The translations under genes were made by a program, and so were the position numbers. The notes below the pieces were generated by a model. It did no database searches and had not been told where the DNA came from. It worked only from the letters and a program-made list of their open reading frames with translations. A stretch of DNA of 36,753 bases from F1-120-MAGs238 sp964484185 (GTDB lineage Bacteria > Planctomycetota > Phycisphaerae > Phycisphaerales > UBA1924). The stretch spans positions 1 to 36,753 of the forward strand of contig CAZAEQ010000041.1 of the NCBI GenBank assembly GCA_964484185.1, in the 5' to 3' direction. The number at the start of each line of letters is the position of its first letter. Within the stretch, counting starts at the first letter, position 1. Of this stretch, positions 7,615 through 14,719 are shown one piece after another.

Positions 7615-9222
7615 ATGATCCAGAGTCGACGCACCGTGTTCGCCATGATGTCTGTGCTTGCGTGTGCCTTGACCACTTCGATGGCACAGGGGCAATGCGC
7701 GCCAGCCTGGGTGCCGGGGCTCGGCACGCCCGGTGTGAGTGACGAAGTTCGAGCCATGCTGGTCCTCCCCTTTGGCGATGTCATCATCGGCGGGCACGTC
7801 TTCATGGCCGGCGGCGAACCCGTCAGCAATATTGCGTTCCATGATCAAGTGGACAATTCATGGTCGGCGCTGGGGGGCGGGACCAACGGCCCGGTCAACG
7901 CGCTGGCGAGAGTCGCGGGAGGCAGCGTGATCGTCGGCGGCCAGTTCAACATCGCCGGGGGTGTGTCTGGCTGCAACAACATCGCGCGGCTGAACCCCGC
8001 AACGGGCCAGTGGCAATCTCTGGGTGGCGGCACGAACGGACCGGTCAATATGATTGCCGAGATTCCGTGGGCTGGCAACAGCATCATTGTCGGCGGGAGC
8101 TTCACAATGGCTGGGGGCGCGCCAGCGAGCAGCGTGGCCCGGTACGACCTTTCAACCGGCGCATGGACTCCGCTTTCGATGCAAGTCGACGGGGATATTC
8201 ACTGCGGGATCGTGCTGCCGTTTGGCGATGTCATCATCGGCGGGCATGTTCTGACCGCGGGCGGCGCACCGGCGGGCAACATCATCCGCTACAACCTGCT
8301 TAACGACACGTGGTCCACGCTGGGCGCAGGGACCAACGGCGACGTCAACGGCCTCACGCTGCTGCCCGATGGCGATGTGCTCGTCCTGGGCAACTTCACC
8401 AGCGCTGGCGGGATGGCCGCCAGGAGCATCGCCCGCTACAGCCCCGGGAGCAACGCGTGGTCGCAGGTGCCGATCCAGACCGTCGACAGCGACTTGCACC
8501 TCGGACTGGTACTCCCCTTTGGAGACGTCATCATCGGCGGCCACGTCCGCATCACAGCGGGCGGGCCTGTGAGCAATATCGTCCGCTTCGACCCCATCAC
8601 CAACGCGTTGTCGACGCTGGGAGCGGGGACCAACGGCGATGTGAACGCGCTGGCGCTCCTGCCCGATGGCAATGTCCTCGTCGGCGGCGCATTTACCGCA
8701 GCTGGCGGAGTCGCGTCGAATCGGCTCGCACACTACTTCCCCGGAGCGACGCCTGCGGCGATCGAGTTGCACCCGGTGACGAGCATGGTGTGCCGGTCGC
8801 AGAACGCCACGTTCTCTGTCACTGCTGCGGGCACGGGCCCATTGACGTATCAATGGCAATGGCGCTCGGCCCCAGGTCGTGCATGGATTGGCCTTGAAGA
8901 GGGGCTGAATCAGGACCCGGGGTTTGGTCAGGTCCAGGTGCAAGGGACGAACACGATCCCTCTGACGGTCCACGCGCACGGGACGGGCGGAAATTTCAGG
9001 GTCGTCGTCACCAACATCTGCAACAGCGTGACCAGCAACCCCGCCAATCTCTCGATCTGCGCTGCCGACTTCAACTGCGATCAAGGCGTTGACTTCTTTG
9101 ACTACCTCGATTTCGTGGATGAGTTCAGTTCGCAGTCGCCCGCCGCTGATTTCAATGGCGATAGCTCGATCGACTTCTTTGATTACCTCGATTTCGTGGA
9201 TGAGTTCAGCATTGGGTGCTGA
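7615..9222 (+). CDS. Secreted propeller-like repeat protein with Ig-like domain and GC-type dockerin
   Basis: A 535-residue exported protein. After a signal peptide ending near MAQG come about seven repeats, each with a core such as DVIIGGHV..AGG, a N-I-x-R-Y/F strand and W-x-x-LG-x-GTNG-x-V-N-A-L. This is a Kelch/delta-60-like blade pattern, probably a beta-propeller. An Ig-like domain follows near residues 380-480 (PLTYQWQWR to FRVVVTN), then two EF-hand-like dockerin loops and a terminal IGC. The TTG at 7594 and ATG at 7609 are in frame, but AAGGAG (7601-7606) sits exactly eight bases from the ATG at 7615, so that start was used. The likely location is the cell surface; the binding target is unknown. 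Confidence 0.85.
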   Translation: MIQSRRTVFAMMSVLACALTTSMAQGQCAPAWVPGLGTPGVSDEVRAMLVLPFGDVIIGGHVFMAGGEPVSNIAFHDQVDNSWSALGGGTNGPVNALARVAGGSVIVGGQFNIAGGVSGCNNIARLNPATGQWQSLGGGTNGPVNMIAEIPWAGNSIIVGGSFTMAGGAPASSVARYDLSTGAWTPLSMQVDGDIHCGIVLPFGDVIIGGHVLTAGGAPAGNIIRYNLLNDTWSTLGAGTNGDVNGLTLLPDGDVLVLGNFTSAGGMAARSIARYSPGSNAWSQVPIQTVDSDLHLGLVLPFGDVIIGGHVRITAGGPVSNIVRFDPITNALSTLGAGTNGDVNALALLPDGNVLVGGAFTAAGGVASNRLAHYFPGATPAAIELHPVTSMVCRSQNATFSVTAAGTGPLTYQWQWRSAPGRAWIGLEEGLNQDPGFGQVQVQGTNTIPLTVHAHGTGGNFRVVVTNICNSVTSNPANLSICAADFNCDQGVDFFDYLDFVDEFSSQSPAADFNGDSSIDFFDYLDFVDEFSIGC

Positions 9223-9266
9223 AGACTTCGCTGCGCGAGGAAGAGGGAAGCAGAAAAGAAGAGTTT

Positions 9267-9345
9267 GCCACAGATTGCACAGATGGAACACAGATAAAGG
9301 CTTCTGGAGTTTTCTTATCTGTGTCATATCTGTGTAATCTGTGGC
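9267..9345. repeat. Large imperfect inverted repeat with CACAGAT units
   Basis: Two 31-bp arms (9267-9297 and 9315-9345) are complementary at 27 of 31 positions around a 17-base loop. Each arm carries three ACAGAT units. The arms can fold into a long hairpin. CACAGATTACACAGAT-type repeats recur in many environmental bacterial genomes, so this is probably a dispersed intergenic element. It lies between two convergent genes, just before a separate terminator hairpin. Confidence 0.75.
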
Positions 9346-9383
9346 TTGTCTTTGCTGCCCTGGTATTCTCGCAAAACAAAAAG

Positions 9384-9405
9384 ACCCCGGATGTACATCC
9401 GGGGT
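9384..9405. terminator. Bidirectional terminator hairpin
   Basis: A perfectly self-complementary 22-base sequence from ACCCCGGATG to CATCCGGGGT is followed by GTTTTCTTTCTT on the plus strand and preceded by AAAACAAAAAG, which gives a T-rich tail on the minus strand. It sits between the convergent genes ending at 9222 and 9458 and can serve both. Confidence 0.85.
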
Positions 9406-9457
9406 GTTTTCTTTCTTCTGCTCAGCAATCAGTGCTTGCCTTACGCCGCGATCGGCA

Positions 9458-10168
9458 TCATGCCGCGATCTTGAACGAACCGGCGTTGACGCCTCCGGTG
9501 AAGCTGCCGCCATCAGTGCCGAACTGCACGGTGATGGCGTCACTGGGTTCGCCGATGCGTGTGCCGCGCTGGCCGGTGACGATGTACTGCGCGCCTGCGC
9601 CCGCAGCGGAGGTGGGGATGCTGGTGTCGGTGAATGTCATGCGGCGTGATTCGCTGGTTGAGCCGCTGGTGCCGCCGAGCTGGGTGAACGCGGCTTGGCC
9701 CGGGAGTTTGCGCATGATGTTGAAGAACGCGCCGCTGCTGGCGGATGAATCGGTCGCGTCCCAGGTGAGCGAGATCGAGCCATCGGGCTGCAGGGTGATA
9801 TTGAAGTTCGAAGGCTTGCCGGGCGCCTGCGCCGGGACGGGCGTTGCTGGCGGCGGGATTTGTGCGAGCGCGTACACGCTGTTGGGATCGCTCGTGAGTT
9901 CGGCAAAACCCTTGATGACGCGGATGAGGTCTTGCCCGTTGGATGTTGCATCTGAGAGCGCGGAATTCTGCGCGGTCACAGCAGCGCGATACGCCTGCTT
10001 GGCGTCCTGTGCGGCGTTATACGCAGCGCGGGCGGCCTCGGTCTTGGTCTTGAAAAGTCCGGTCTGCGTGGTTGTGAGACCGATCGTGGTAGGGGCATCG
10101 TTCCACACTGGCCAATGACTCTCACACCACTGCAACGCTTCAACCTTCGGAGTCGGGATGATTCCCAT
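9458..10168 (-). CDS. Fibronectin type III-like domain protein, function unknown
   Basis: A 236-residue protein without a signal peptide. Residues about 5-100 are alanine-rich and helical (WCESHWPVWNDAPTTIGLT, then AAYNAAQDAKQAYRAAV). After a proline hinge (IPPPATPVPAQAPGKP) comes one fibronectin-III-like beta-sandwich of about 90 residues: FNITLQPDGSISLTWDATD, FFNIMRKLPG, YIVTGQRG. An AAGGAAG Shine-Dalgarno precedes the ATG. Helical-plus-Fn3 proteins of this size occur in several environmental lineages, but I know of no established role. A decayed copy of its C-terminal part lies at 7279-7395, after another dockerin gene, so a dockerin/Fn3 gene pair was probably duplicated. Confidence 0.75.
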   Translation of the reverse strand: MGIIPTPKVEALQWCESHWPVWNDAPTTIGLTTTQTGLFKTKTEAARAAYNAAQDAKQAYRAAVTAQNSALSDATSNGQDLIRVIKGFAELTSDPNSVYALAQIPPPATPVPAQAPGKPSNFNITLQPDGSISLTWDATDSSASSGAFFNIMRKLPGQAAFTQLGGTSGSTSESRRMTFTDTSIPTSAAGAGAQYIVTGQRGTRIGEPSDAITVQFGTDGGSFTGGVNAGSFKIAA

Positions 10169-10364
10169 AGATCACTTCCTTCTTTATACATAGTTACTAA
10201 TAAAACTCCTGTGTGCAGGGCAGGAACATCCTGTCACACACGCAGTTATTTCTGCAATCGTCGCAGCGGATATGGGACTTTATTCGCTCCGCGAAAAAGC
10301 ATGTAAGTTTTTGATCATTGCCCGGAACAAGGGGTCGAAATATGTAAAAAGAGCTGGCTATTGC

Positions 10365-10532
10365 GTCGCAATGAGTGGCAATAGCGTCGCGATGAGCCGT
10401 CATAGAGACGCGATGAGTGGCAATGGAGAGGCAATGAGTGGCAATAGAGACGGAATAACTGGCAATCGGGACGCAATGAGTCGTAATAGCGACGCAACAG
10501 CTGGCAATCGGGACGCGATGACCGGCTCTTGC
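10365..10532. repeat. Eight tandem 21-bp repeats
   Basis: Eight consecutive degenerate 21-base units with a consensus near GACGCAATGAGTGGCAATAGC begin at 10365, 10386, 10407, 10428, 10449, 10470, 10491 and 10512; a partial unit precedes the first. Because the period is seven codons, an open frame (10272-10541, 89 codons) reads it as AMSGNRD-like heptads, but that frame has no good ribosome site. The opposite strand is also open. There are no spacers, so this is not a CRISPR array. The remainder of the 10169-10663 gap holds only the promoter below. Confidence 0.8.
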
Positions 10533-10551
10533 AAGAAATGATAAAGGTCAC

Positions 10552-10580
10552 TTGGCGCAAGGATTGTCATTTGTTACACT
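10552..10580 (+). promoter_or_regulatory. Candidate promoter of dockerin gene at 10664, shared module
   Basis: TTGGCG (10552-10557) and TACACT (10575-10580) are separated by 17 bp. The module GGCGCAA, 13 bases, TTACACT is the same as that before the gene at 4199. The leader would be about 75 nt. Confidence 0.55.
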
Positions 10581-10663
10581 CAAGCGTGCCCCCGCCACGC
10601 CACAAAAGGGGATCGCTAGAAAATGGCAGGGTTTTGGGACCCCAGAGTGTGCTTAGTGGAGAC

Positions 10664-11860
10664 ATGAACGTGATCCAGATTCGAAAGACAATCCGAAACC
10701 CCGTTACCGCAGCGCTGTTTGCGCTCGCGTGTGTCGCGCTGGCCCCGGCCGCGCACGCGCAGTGGACCGTCACCATCCTCAACCCGGCGGGCGCGACGGA
10801 CTCCTTTGCCGCTGCCGTCAGCGGCGGGCAACAGGCGGGGAGGGCCTACGTGAGCGGGGTCGCCCGCGCGAGCCTGTGGAGCGGCACGGCGGCTTCGTGG
10901 GTCGATCTGAGTCCGGCGGGCGCGACGGAGTCCAATGCCTATGCCGCCAGCGGCGGGCAGCAGGCGGGATTTGCCACCGTTGGCGGGGTGGGCCGCGCGA
11001 GCCTGTGGAGCGGCACCGCCGCGTCGTGGGTCGATCTCAACCCGGCGGGCTCGACGGTGTCGGTTGCCGTTGCCGTCAGCGGCGGGCAGCAGTCGGGGTA
11101 TGCCATCGTGGGCGGTGTGTTCCGCGCGAGCCTGTGGGGCGGCACTGCCGCTTCGTGGGTCGATTTGAGCCCGGCGGGCTCGACCCAGTCCCTGGTCCGT
11201 GCCATCAGCGGTGGGCAGCAGGCTGGGTATGCCCGCGTGGACGGGGAGTTCCACGCGAGCCTGTGGAGCGGTACCGCCGCCTCGTGGGTCGATCTCCAAC
11301 CGGCGGGCGCGTTGGAGTCCTATGCCTGGGCCATCAGCGCCGGGCAGCAGGCGGGGTATGCCTTTGTGGCCGGTGCGTACCGCGCGAGCCTGTGGAGAGG
11401 CACCGCCGCTTCGTGGGTCGATCTCAATCCGGCAGGCGCAACGGAGTCGAAGGCTTTTGGGGCGAGCAGCGGGCTGCAATCGGGGTATTCACGCGTGGGA
11501 GGCGTGTACCGAGCTGGCTTGTGGAGCGGCACTGCAGCGTCATGGGTTGACCTGTCGCCATTCCTGCCTTCCGGATTTACGAGCAGTTACGCGCACGCCG
11601 TCTCCAACGATGGCGAGAATCTATACGTCGCGGGTTGGGGCCGCAACTCGCTTACCCAACGTGATGAGGCTCTACTTTGGACGCGGCCGCTGCCGTGCCA
11701 TGCCGACTTCAACAACGACACCGTCGTCGACTTCTTCGACTACCTCGACTTCGTGGCTGCATTCGCGGAGAACTCGCCCTCCGCCGACTTCAACCACGAT
11801 GCCGTGGTCGACTTCTTCGACTATCTCGATTTCGTGCAGGCGTTCAGCATCGGGTGCTGA
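10664..11860 (+). CDS. Secreted 43-residue-repeat protein with GC-type dockerin
   Basis: A 398-residue exported protein with a signal peptide ending near AAHAQ (residue ~30). Six tandem repeats of 43 residues (129 bp) follow, with core elements SWVDLSPAGATES, SGGQQAGYA..GGV and RASLWSGTAA. A short unique segment and two EF-hand-like loops (DFNNDTVVDFFDYLDF, DFNHDAVVDFFDYLDF) end in IGC. The repeat resembles HAF-type beta repeats of other Phycisphaerae exported proteins. GGAG (10658-10661) is only two bases from this ATG but eight from an in-frame GTG at 10670. The 5' end is also closely similar in DNA to the gene at 7615, whose start aligns with that GTG, so 10670 may be the true start. The role is unknown; surface display is likely. 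Confidence 0.83.
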   Translation: MNVIQIRKTIRNPVTAALFALACVALAPAAHAQWTVTILNPAGATDSFAAAVSGGQQAGRAYVSGVARASLWSGTAASWVDLSPAGATESNAYAASGGQQAGFATVGGVGRASLWSGTAASWVDLNPAGSTVSVAVAVSGGQQSGYAIVGGVFRASLWGGTAASWVDLSPAGSTQSLVRAISGGQQAGYARVDGEFHASLWSGTAASWVDLQPAGALESYAWAISAGQQAGYAFVAGAYRASLWRGTAASWVDLNPAGATESKAFGASSGLQSGYSRVGGVYRAGLWSGTAASWVDLSPFLPSGFTSSYAHAVSNDGENLYVAGWGRNSLTQRDEALLWTRPLPCHADFNNDTVVDFFDYLDFVAAFAENSPSADFNHDAVVDFFDYLDFVQAFSIGC

Positions 11861-11883
11861 AACTTCGTACACGAAAAACAAGA

Positions 11884-11907
11884 AGAGGCGGCTTTGACGC
11901 CGCCTCT
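11884..11907 (-). terminator. Terminator hairpin for tRNA-Leu (and possibly the convergent gene)
   Basis: A perfect 9-bp stem, AGAGGCGGC with GCCGCCTCT, encloses a six-base loop. On the minus strand it is followed by CTTCTTGTTTTT, a proper terminator tail 11 nt after the tRNA 3' end. The plus-strand tail is weak. Confidence 0.8.
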
Positions 11908-11917
11908 CTTCCAAAAA

Positions 11918-12001
11918 TGCCCAGGAGAGGACTTGAACCTCCATGCCCTTTCGGGCGCTACCACCTCAAGGTAGTGCGTCTGCCAATTTCGCCACCTGGG
12001 C
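11918..12001 (-). tRNA. tRNA-Leu (anticodon GAG)
   Basis: Read on the minus strand the 84 bases fold as a class II tRNA. The acceptor stem GCCCAGG pairs with CCTGGGC with discriminator A. The D-arm contains AATTGGCAGACGC, the anticodon arm CTACC-TTGAGGT-GGTAG has anticodon GAG (reads CUC), the long variable arm is GCCC-GAAA-GGGC, and the T-loop is GTTCAAG. The CCA end is not encoded. Confidence 0.95.
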
Positions 12002-12019
12002 TTCTGAATTTGGGAGGGA

Positions 12020-12048
12020 AATATACGCGACACTTTGGCGAAGACCAA
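12020..12048 (-). promoter_or_regulatory. Candidate promoter of tRNA-Leu
   Basis: On the minus strand TTGGTC (12043-12048) and TATATT (12020-12025) are separated by 17 bp and lie directly upstream of the tRNA, giving a short 5' leader. Confidence 0.6.
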
Positions 12049-12177
12049 ATCAATTGAACGATTGTTCTCAATCGCCCTAGTAGATTCCTCACATAGCGGA
12101 GTTTTGCCGCGCTCTTGCCTATGCTTGGCGCCAATCTCGGACCTTTCAGGCGTTTTGAGATTGTTCAAGGATTCTCT

Positions 12178-12687
12178 ATGATGGCGGCACAACATACTTC
12201 GGCAACTTCGCCGCCAGATGCAGTTAAAAAGCTCTTTGTTCGGGTCGCGGAGAATGCACGGACTTCGGGCGTTTTCGCCTCGGTGTCGTTGAATGCGGTG
12301 AATGGGCACGTTGAGTGCGCTGCGCTCGAGTCGGCCGCTCCCGCGAAGTACAGCGTCGAGTTCGATCACGCCAAAGCGGCGGTATATGTCGGCCTGACCA
12401 TGGCGGATCGCTGGCTGAGCGAGTCGATCGAGTCGCAACTGGTTGAACATGGCGACAAGATGGAAGAACTGCTCGAAGATGAACTGGTCGAGCTGGATTA
12501 CTTTGTCGCCGGTGGCACACCGATTACCAAGATCGAGCACTTTCGGTCGGAAACAAAGCTGTTTACGTTCCGGGCGATCGTCGGGCTTGAGGGCGATGCG
12601 GACACAAACACGGTGATATTGACGCGGGCCCTGCTCGCATTTGAAGCATGTTTCCGCCAGCTCGGGGACATGCAAGGCGGCGAATGA
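12178..12687 (+). CDS. Hypothetical protein
   Basis: A 169-residue, acidic, soluble protein with no signal peptide or membrane segment. A mixed alpha/beta pattern is visible: a helix (DAVKKLFVRVAENAR), strands (VFASVSLNAV, KYSVEFDHA, AAVYVGLTM), an acidic helix (KMEELLEDELVELDYFV) and a C-terminal helix (ALLAFEACFRQL). The overall pattern recalls small YbjN-like or secretion-chaperone-like folds, but I see no diagnostic motif and do not assign a function. The start was placed at the ATG at 12178, six bases after AAGGA (12167-12171); an in-frame ATG at 12115 lacks such a site. The glycosyltransferase gene follows 113 bp downstream on the same strand. Confidence 0.7.
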   Translation: MMAAQHTSATSPPDAVKKLFVRVAENARTSGVFASVSLNAVNGHVECAALESAAPAKYSVEFDHAKAAVYVGLTMADRWLSESIESQLVEHGDKMEELLEDELVELDYFVAGGTPITKIEHFRSETKLFTFRAIVGLEGDADTNTVILTRALLAFEACFRQLGDMQGGE

Positions 12688-12800
12688 TCGGGCGGTGGTT
12701 GTTGGCGGCAAGCTTGTGAAAGAAAGATGCTCTTGAGAATTGATACGAAACACACTCGCGAAGCGAACCTCCTGACGGCATTGGCCGCGATGGAGGCTGC

Positions 12801-14261
12801 ATGCGCGTCCTGATGCTCGGCTGGGAATTTCCTCCGTTTATCGCTGGTGGCCTTGGCGTCGCGTGCTTTGGTTTGACCAAGGCGATCGATAAGCTCGGGC
12901 ACACTGTTGTGTTCACGCTGCCCAAGGCAGTTGATCGTTCGCATTCGTCGCATGTGCGATTGCTCAGCCCGGCGAGCACGGTGTCGCAGGAAGTGGCAGC
13001 GCGGGCCCTTGCCATGCAGGAGTCGGGACTCAATCCAGTAGAAGCGGCGGCGATGGCAGTGGGGCTCGGGAATGCCGCACAGGTCGCGGGTGCGTATCGA
13101 TTCGCTCACGCGGAATTCCGTTCGGTCGATGCAGCGTTCTCACACCCATACCCGGGCTTTGATGCGCCGGCCGCAGGATCGTTGACGGCCGCGATTGGCT
13201 CGCAAGGTTCCATCGATCCATTGTCGCCGGCTGCGATTGATCCTTCGATGCCCGAAGCAGAACGCACAGTCGTCAACGCTTCGTTCGCGGCGGTCTTGCC
13301 GCAAATCGGCGGCGGATCCAAAGCTGGCCCGATGTACGGCTCTGACCTCATAGGCGATGCTGAGCGCTACGCGCGGCTGGTTGTCGCCCTCGCACGCGGC
13401 GAAGAGTTTGATGTCATTCACGCCCACGACTGGCTGACCTATCCCGCCGGCCTCGCAGTCTCTCGCATCGCCCGCAAGCCGCTGGTGGTGCATGTGCATT
13501 CAACCGAATTCGATCGCGCGGGCAGCAATGTGAATCAGGCGGTCTACGACATCGAGCGCGCGGGCATGCACGGCGCGGATCGTGTGCTTGCGGTGAGCCA
13601 ATTGACCAAGACGATTTGCGCGAGCCGCTATGGCGTGAAACCCGAGCGGATTCATGTAGTGCACAATGGAGTTGATCGCGAGAATGCACAGCCTGATGCA
13701 GGCACGAAGATTGAATCAGGCGACAAGCTGGTGCTGTTCCTTGGCCGCATTACCATGCAAAAAGGCCCTGAATACTTCATCGCGGCGGCGAAGCGCGTGC
13801 TGGAAAAGGTGCCGCACACCAAGTTCGTTTTGGCAGGTTCCGGCGACATGGCCGAACGCATGATTGAACTGGCGGCCAACCTTGGAATCGGTCACAAAGT
13901 GATCTTCACCGGGTTCCTCAAGGGCGGCGATGTGCAGCGCGTGTTTGATATGGCGGACTGCTATGTCATGCCCAGCGTGAGCGAGCCCTTTGGGCTGGCA
14001 GCGCTCGAAGCGATCCATCACGATGTTCCCGTGATCTTGAGCAAGCAGTCGGGCGCGGCAGAAGTGTTGACGCACGTGCTCAAAGTCGACTTCTGGGACA
14101 TCGATGAAATGGCCAACAAGATCATCGCGGTCTTGCGGCATCCGCCATTGAGCCAGACCATGCGTGAGCACGGCGAGTTTGAACTGCGGCGGTTGACGTG
14201 GGATGGCGCTGCGAAGAAATGCGTGCAGGCCTATGAAGAAGCAATCGCTGCACACGCCTGA
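12801..14261 (+). CDS. Glycosyltransferase family 4/5 (glycogen synthase-like)
   Basis: A 486-residue GT-B glycosyltransferase. The N-terminal Rossmann domain starts MRVLMLGWEFPPFIAGGLG, the donor-loop motif seen in starch/glycogen synthases and GT4 enzymes, and contains FDVIHAHDWLT near residue 200. The C-terminal domain has FLGRITMQKGPEYFI near 312, VLAGSGDM and the retaining E-x7-E motif in SEPFGLAALE near 394. About 130 residues (roughly 50-185), rich in Ala, Ser and Pro, sit between the first strands and the HDW motif and are not typical of the family. GGAGG lies four bases before the ATG. It probably transfers glucose or another hexose from a nucleotide sugar in the cytoplasm; acceptor unknown. 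Confidence 0.85.
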   Translation: MRVLMLGWEFPPFIAGGLGVACFGLTKAIDKLGHTVVFTLPKAVDRSHSSHVRLLSPASTVSQEVAARALAMQESGLNPVEAAAMAVGLGNAAQVAGAYRFAHAEFRSVDAAFSHPYPGFDAPAAGSLTAAIGSQGSIDPLSPAAIDPSMPEAERTVVNASFAAVLPQIGGGSKAGPMYGSDLIGDAERYARLVVALARGEEFDVIHAHDWLTYPAGLAVSRIARKPLVVHVHSTEFDRAGSNVNQAVYDIERAGMHGADRVLAVSQLTKTICASRYGVKPERIHVVHNGVDRENAQPDAGTKIESGDKLVLFLGRITMQKGPEYFIAAAKRVLEKVPHTKFVLAGSGDMAERMIELAANLGIGHKVIFTGFLKGGDVQRVFDMADCYVMPSVSEPFGLAALEAIHHDVPVILSKQSGAAEVLTHVLKVDFWDIDEMANKIIAVLRHPPLSQTMREHGEFELRRLTWDGAAKKCVQAYEEAIAAHA

Positions 14262-14292
14262 TCTTGTTTGATCAGGCACGAGCAGCGATTGC
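14241..14292. terminator. Long hairpin at the end of the glycosyltransferase gene
   Basis: Arms GCAATCGCTGC (14241-14251) and GCAGCGATTGC (14282-14292) pair perfectly, followed inward by GCCTGATC (14256-14263) and GATCAGGC (14270-14277) around a six-base loop. The structure includes the stop codon at 14259-14261 and lies between two convergent genes. No T-run follows on either strand, so it may stabilise the 3' end or act with Rho. Confidence 0.55.
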
Positions 14293-14329
14293 GTGGACTT
14301 TCACCTGGCTGGAAAACTTAAGCGCGAAC

Positions 14330-14653
14330 TTACGAGCCGACTGGTTCGCCGTTTTCTTCTTTGTTTTTCTCGTTGGCTTCTTTGTACTTGCGCTCGTTCT
14401 CCCTGAACTCTTCGATCTGTTCAGGAGGCACCGGCTTGCCATCGACGATCGGGACATTCGGATCGGGCTTGCTTTGGAGCATCGAATCAAAGAGGCCCAG
14501 ATAGTGACAGATCCACAGGCCGCCAACAACGAGAATAACCACGGCAGCGACAAGTTTGATTTTGTCGTTCTTGGTCATAGTGTCGCCGCCGCCGCCGCGT
14601 GCGGCAGGGGCCGTATTGGCCGATTTTGAACTGATATCAACTCGTGAAGACAT
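14330..14653 (-). CDS. Small single-pass membrane protein, hypothetical
   Basis: A 107-residue protein. The first ~25 residues are polar with a glycine run (ARGGGGDTM), then KNDKIKLVAAVVILVVGGLW begins one membrane helix (about residues 30-50), and a charged proline-containing tail follows (KPDPNVPIVDGKPVPPEQ, then a KYKEANEKNKEEN helix). The start is well supported: AGGAG lies seven bases before the ATG at 14653, whereas the upstream in-frame ATG has none. It lies 66 bp downstream of the permease gene on the same strand and could be cotranscribed. Similar short 'TM plus charged tail' proteins are common in planctomycetes. Function unknown. Confidence 0.75.
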   Translation of the reverse strand: MSSRVDISSKSANTAPAARGGGGDTMTKNDKIKLVAAVVILVVGGLWICHYLGLFDSMLQSKPDPNVPIVDGKPVPPEQIEEFRENERKYKEANEKNKEENGEPVGS

Positions 14654-14719
14654 ATGTATTCTCCTGTCTATTTCCAACACTCAATCATAGGGACCTTGGC
14701 GGATGTGGGCGAGCAGCGG

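Noticed and set aside
8152..9543. Open minus-strand frame of 463 codons opposite the propeller-dockerin gene
   Set aside because: Antisense to a gene with a signal peptide, repeats and dockerin; composition is Arg/Asp-rich, as expected for a shadow of G+C-rich DNA.
10365..10532. Tandem 21-bp repeats considered as a CRISPR array
   Set aside because: The units are contiguous and degenerate with no spacers, and no cas genes are present.
10272..10541. 89-codon frame through the tandem repeats
   Set aside because: No Shine-Dalgarno, and both strands are open because the repeat period is a multiple of three; listed as a repeat instead.
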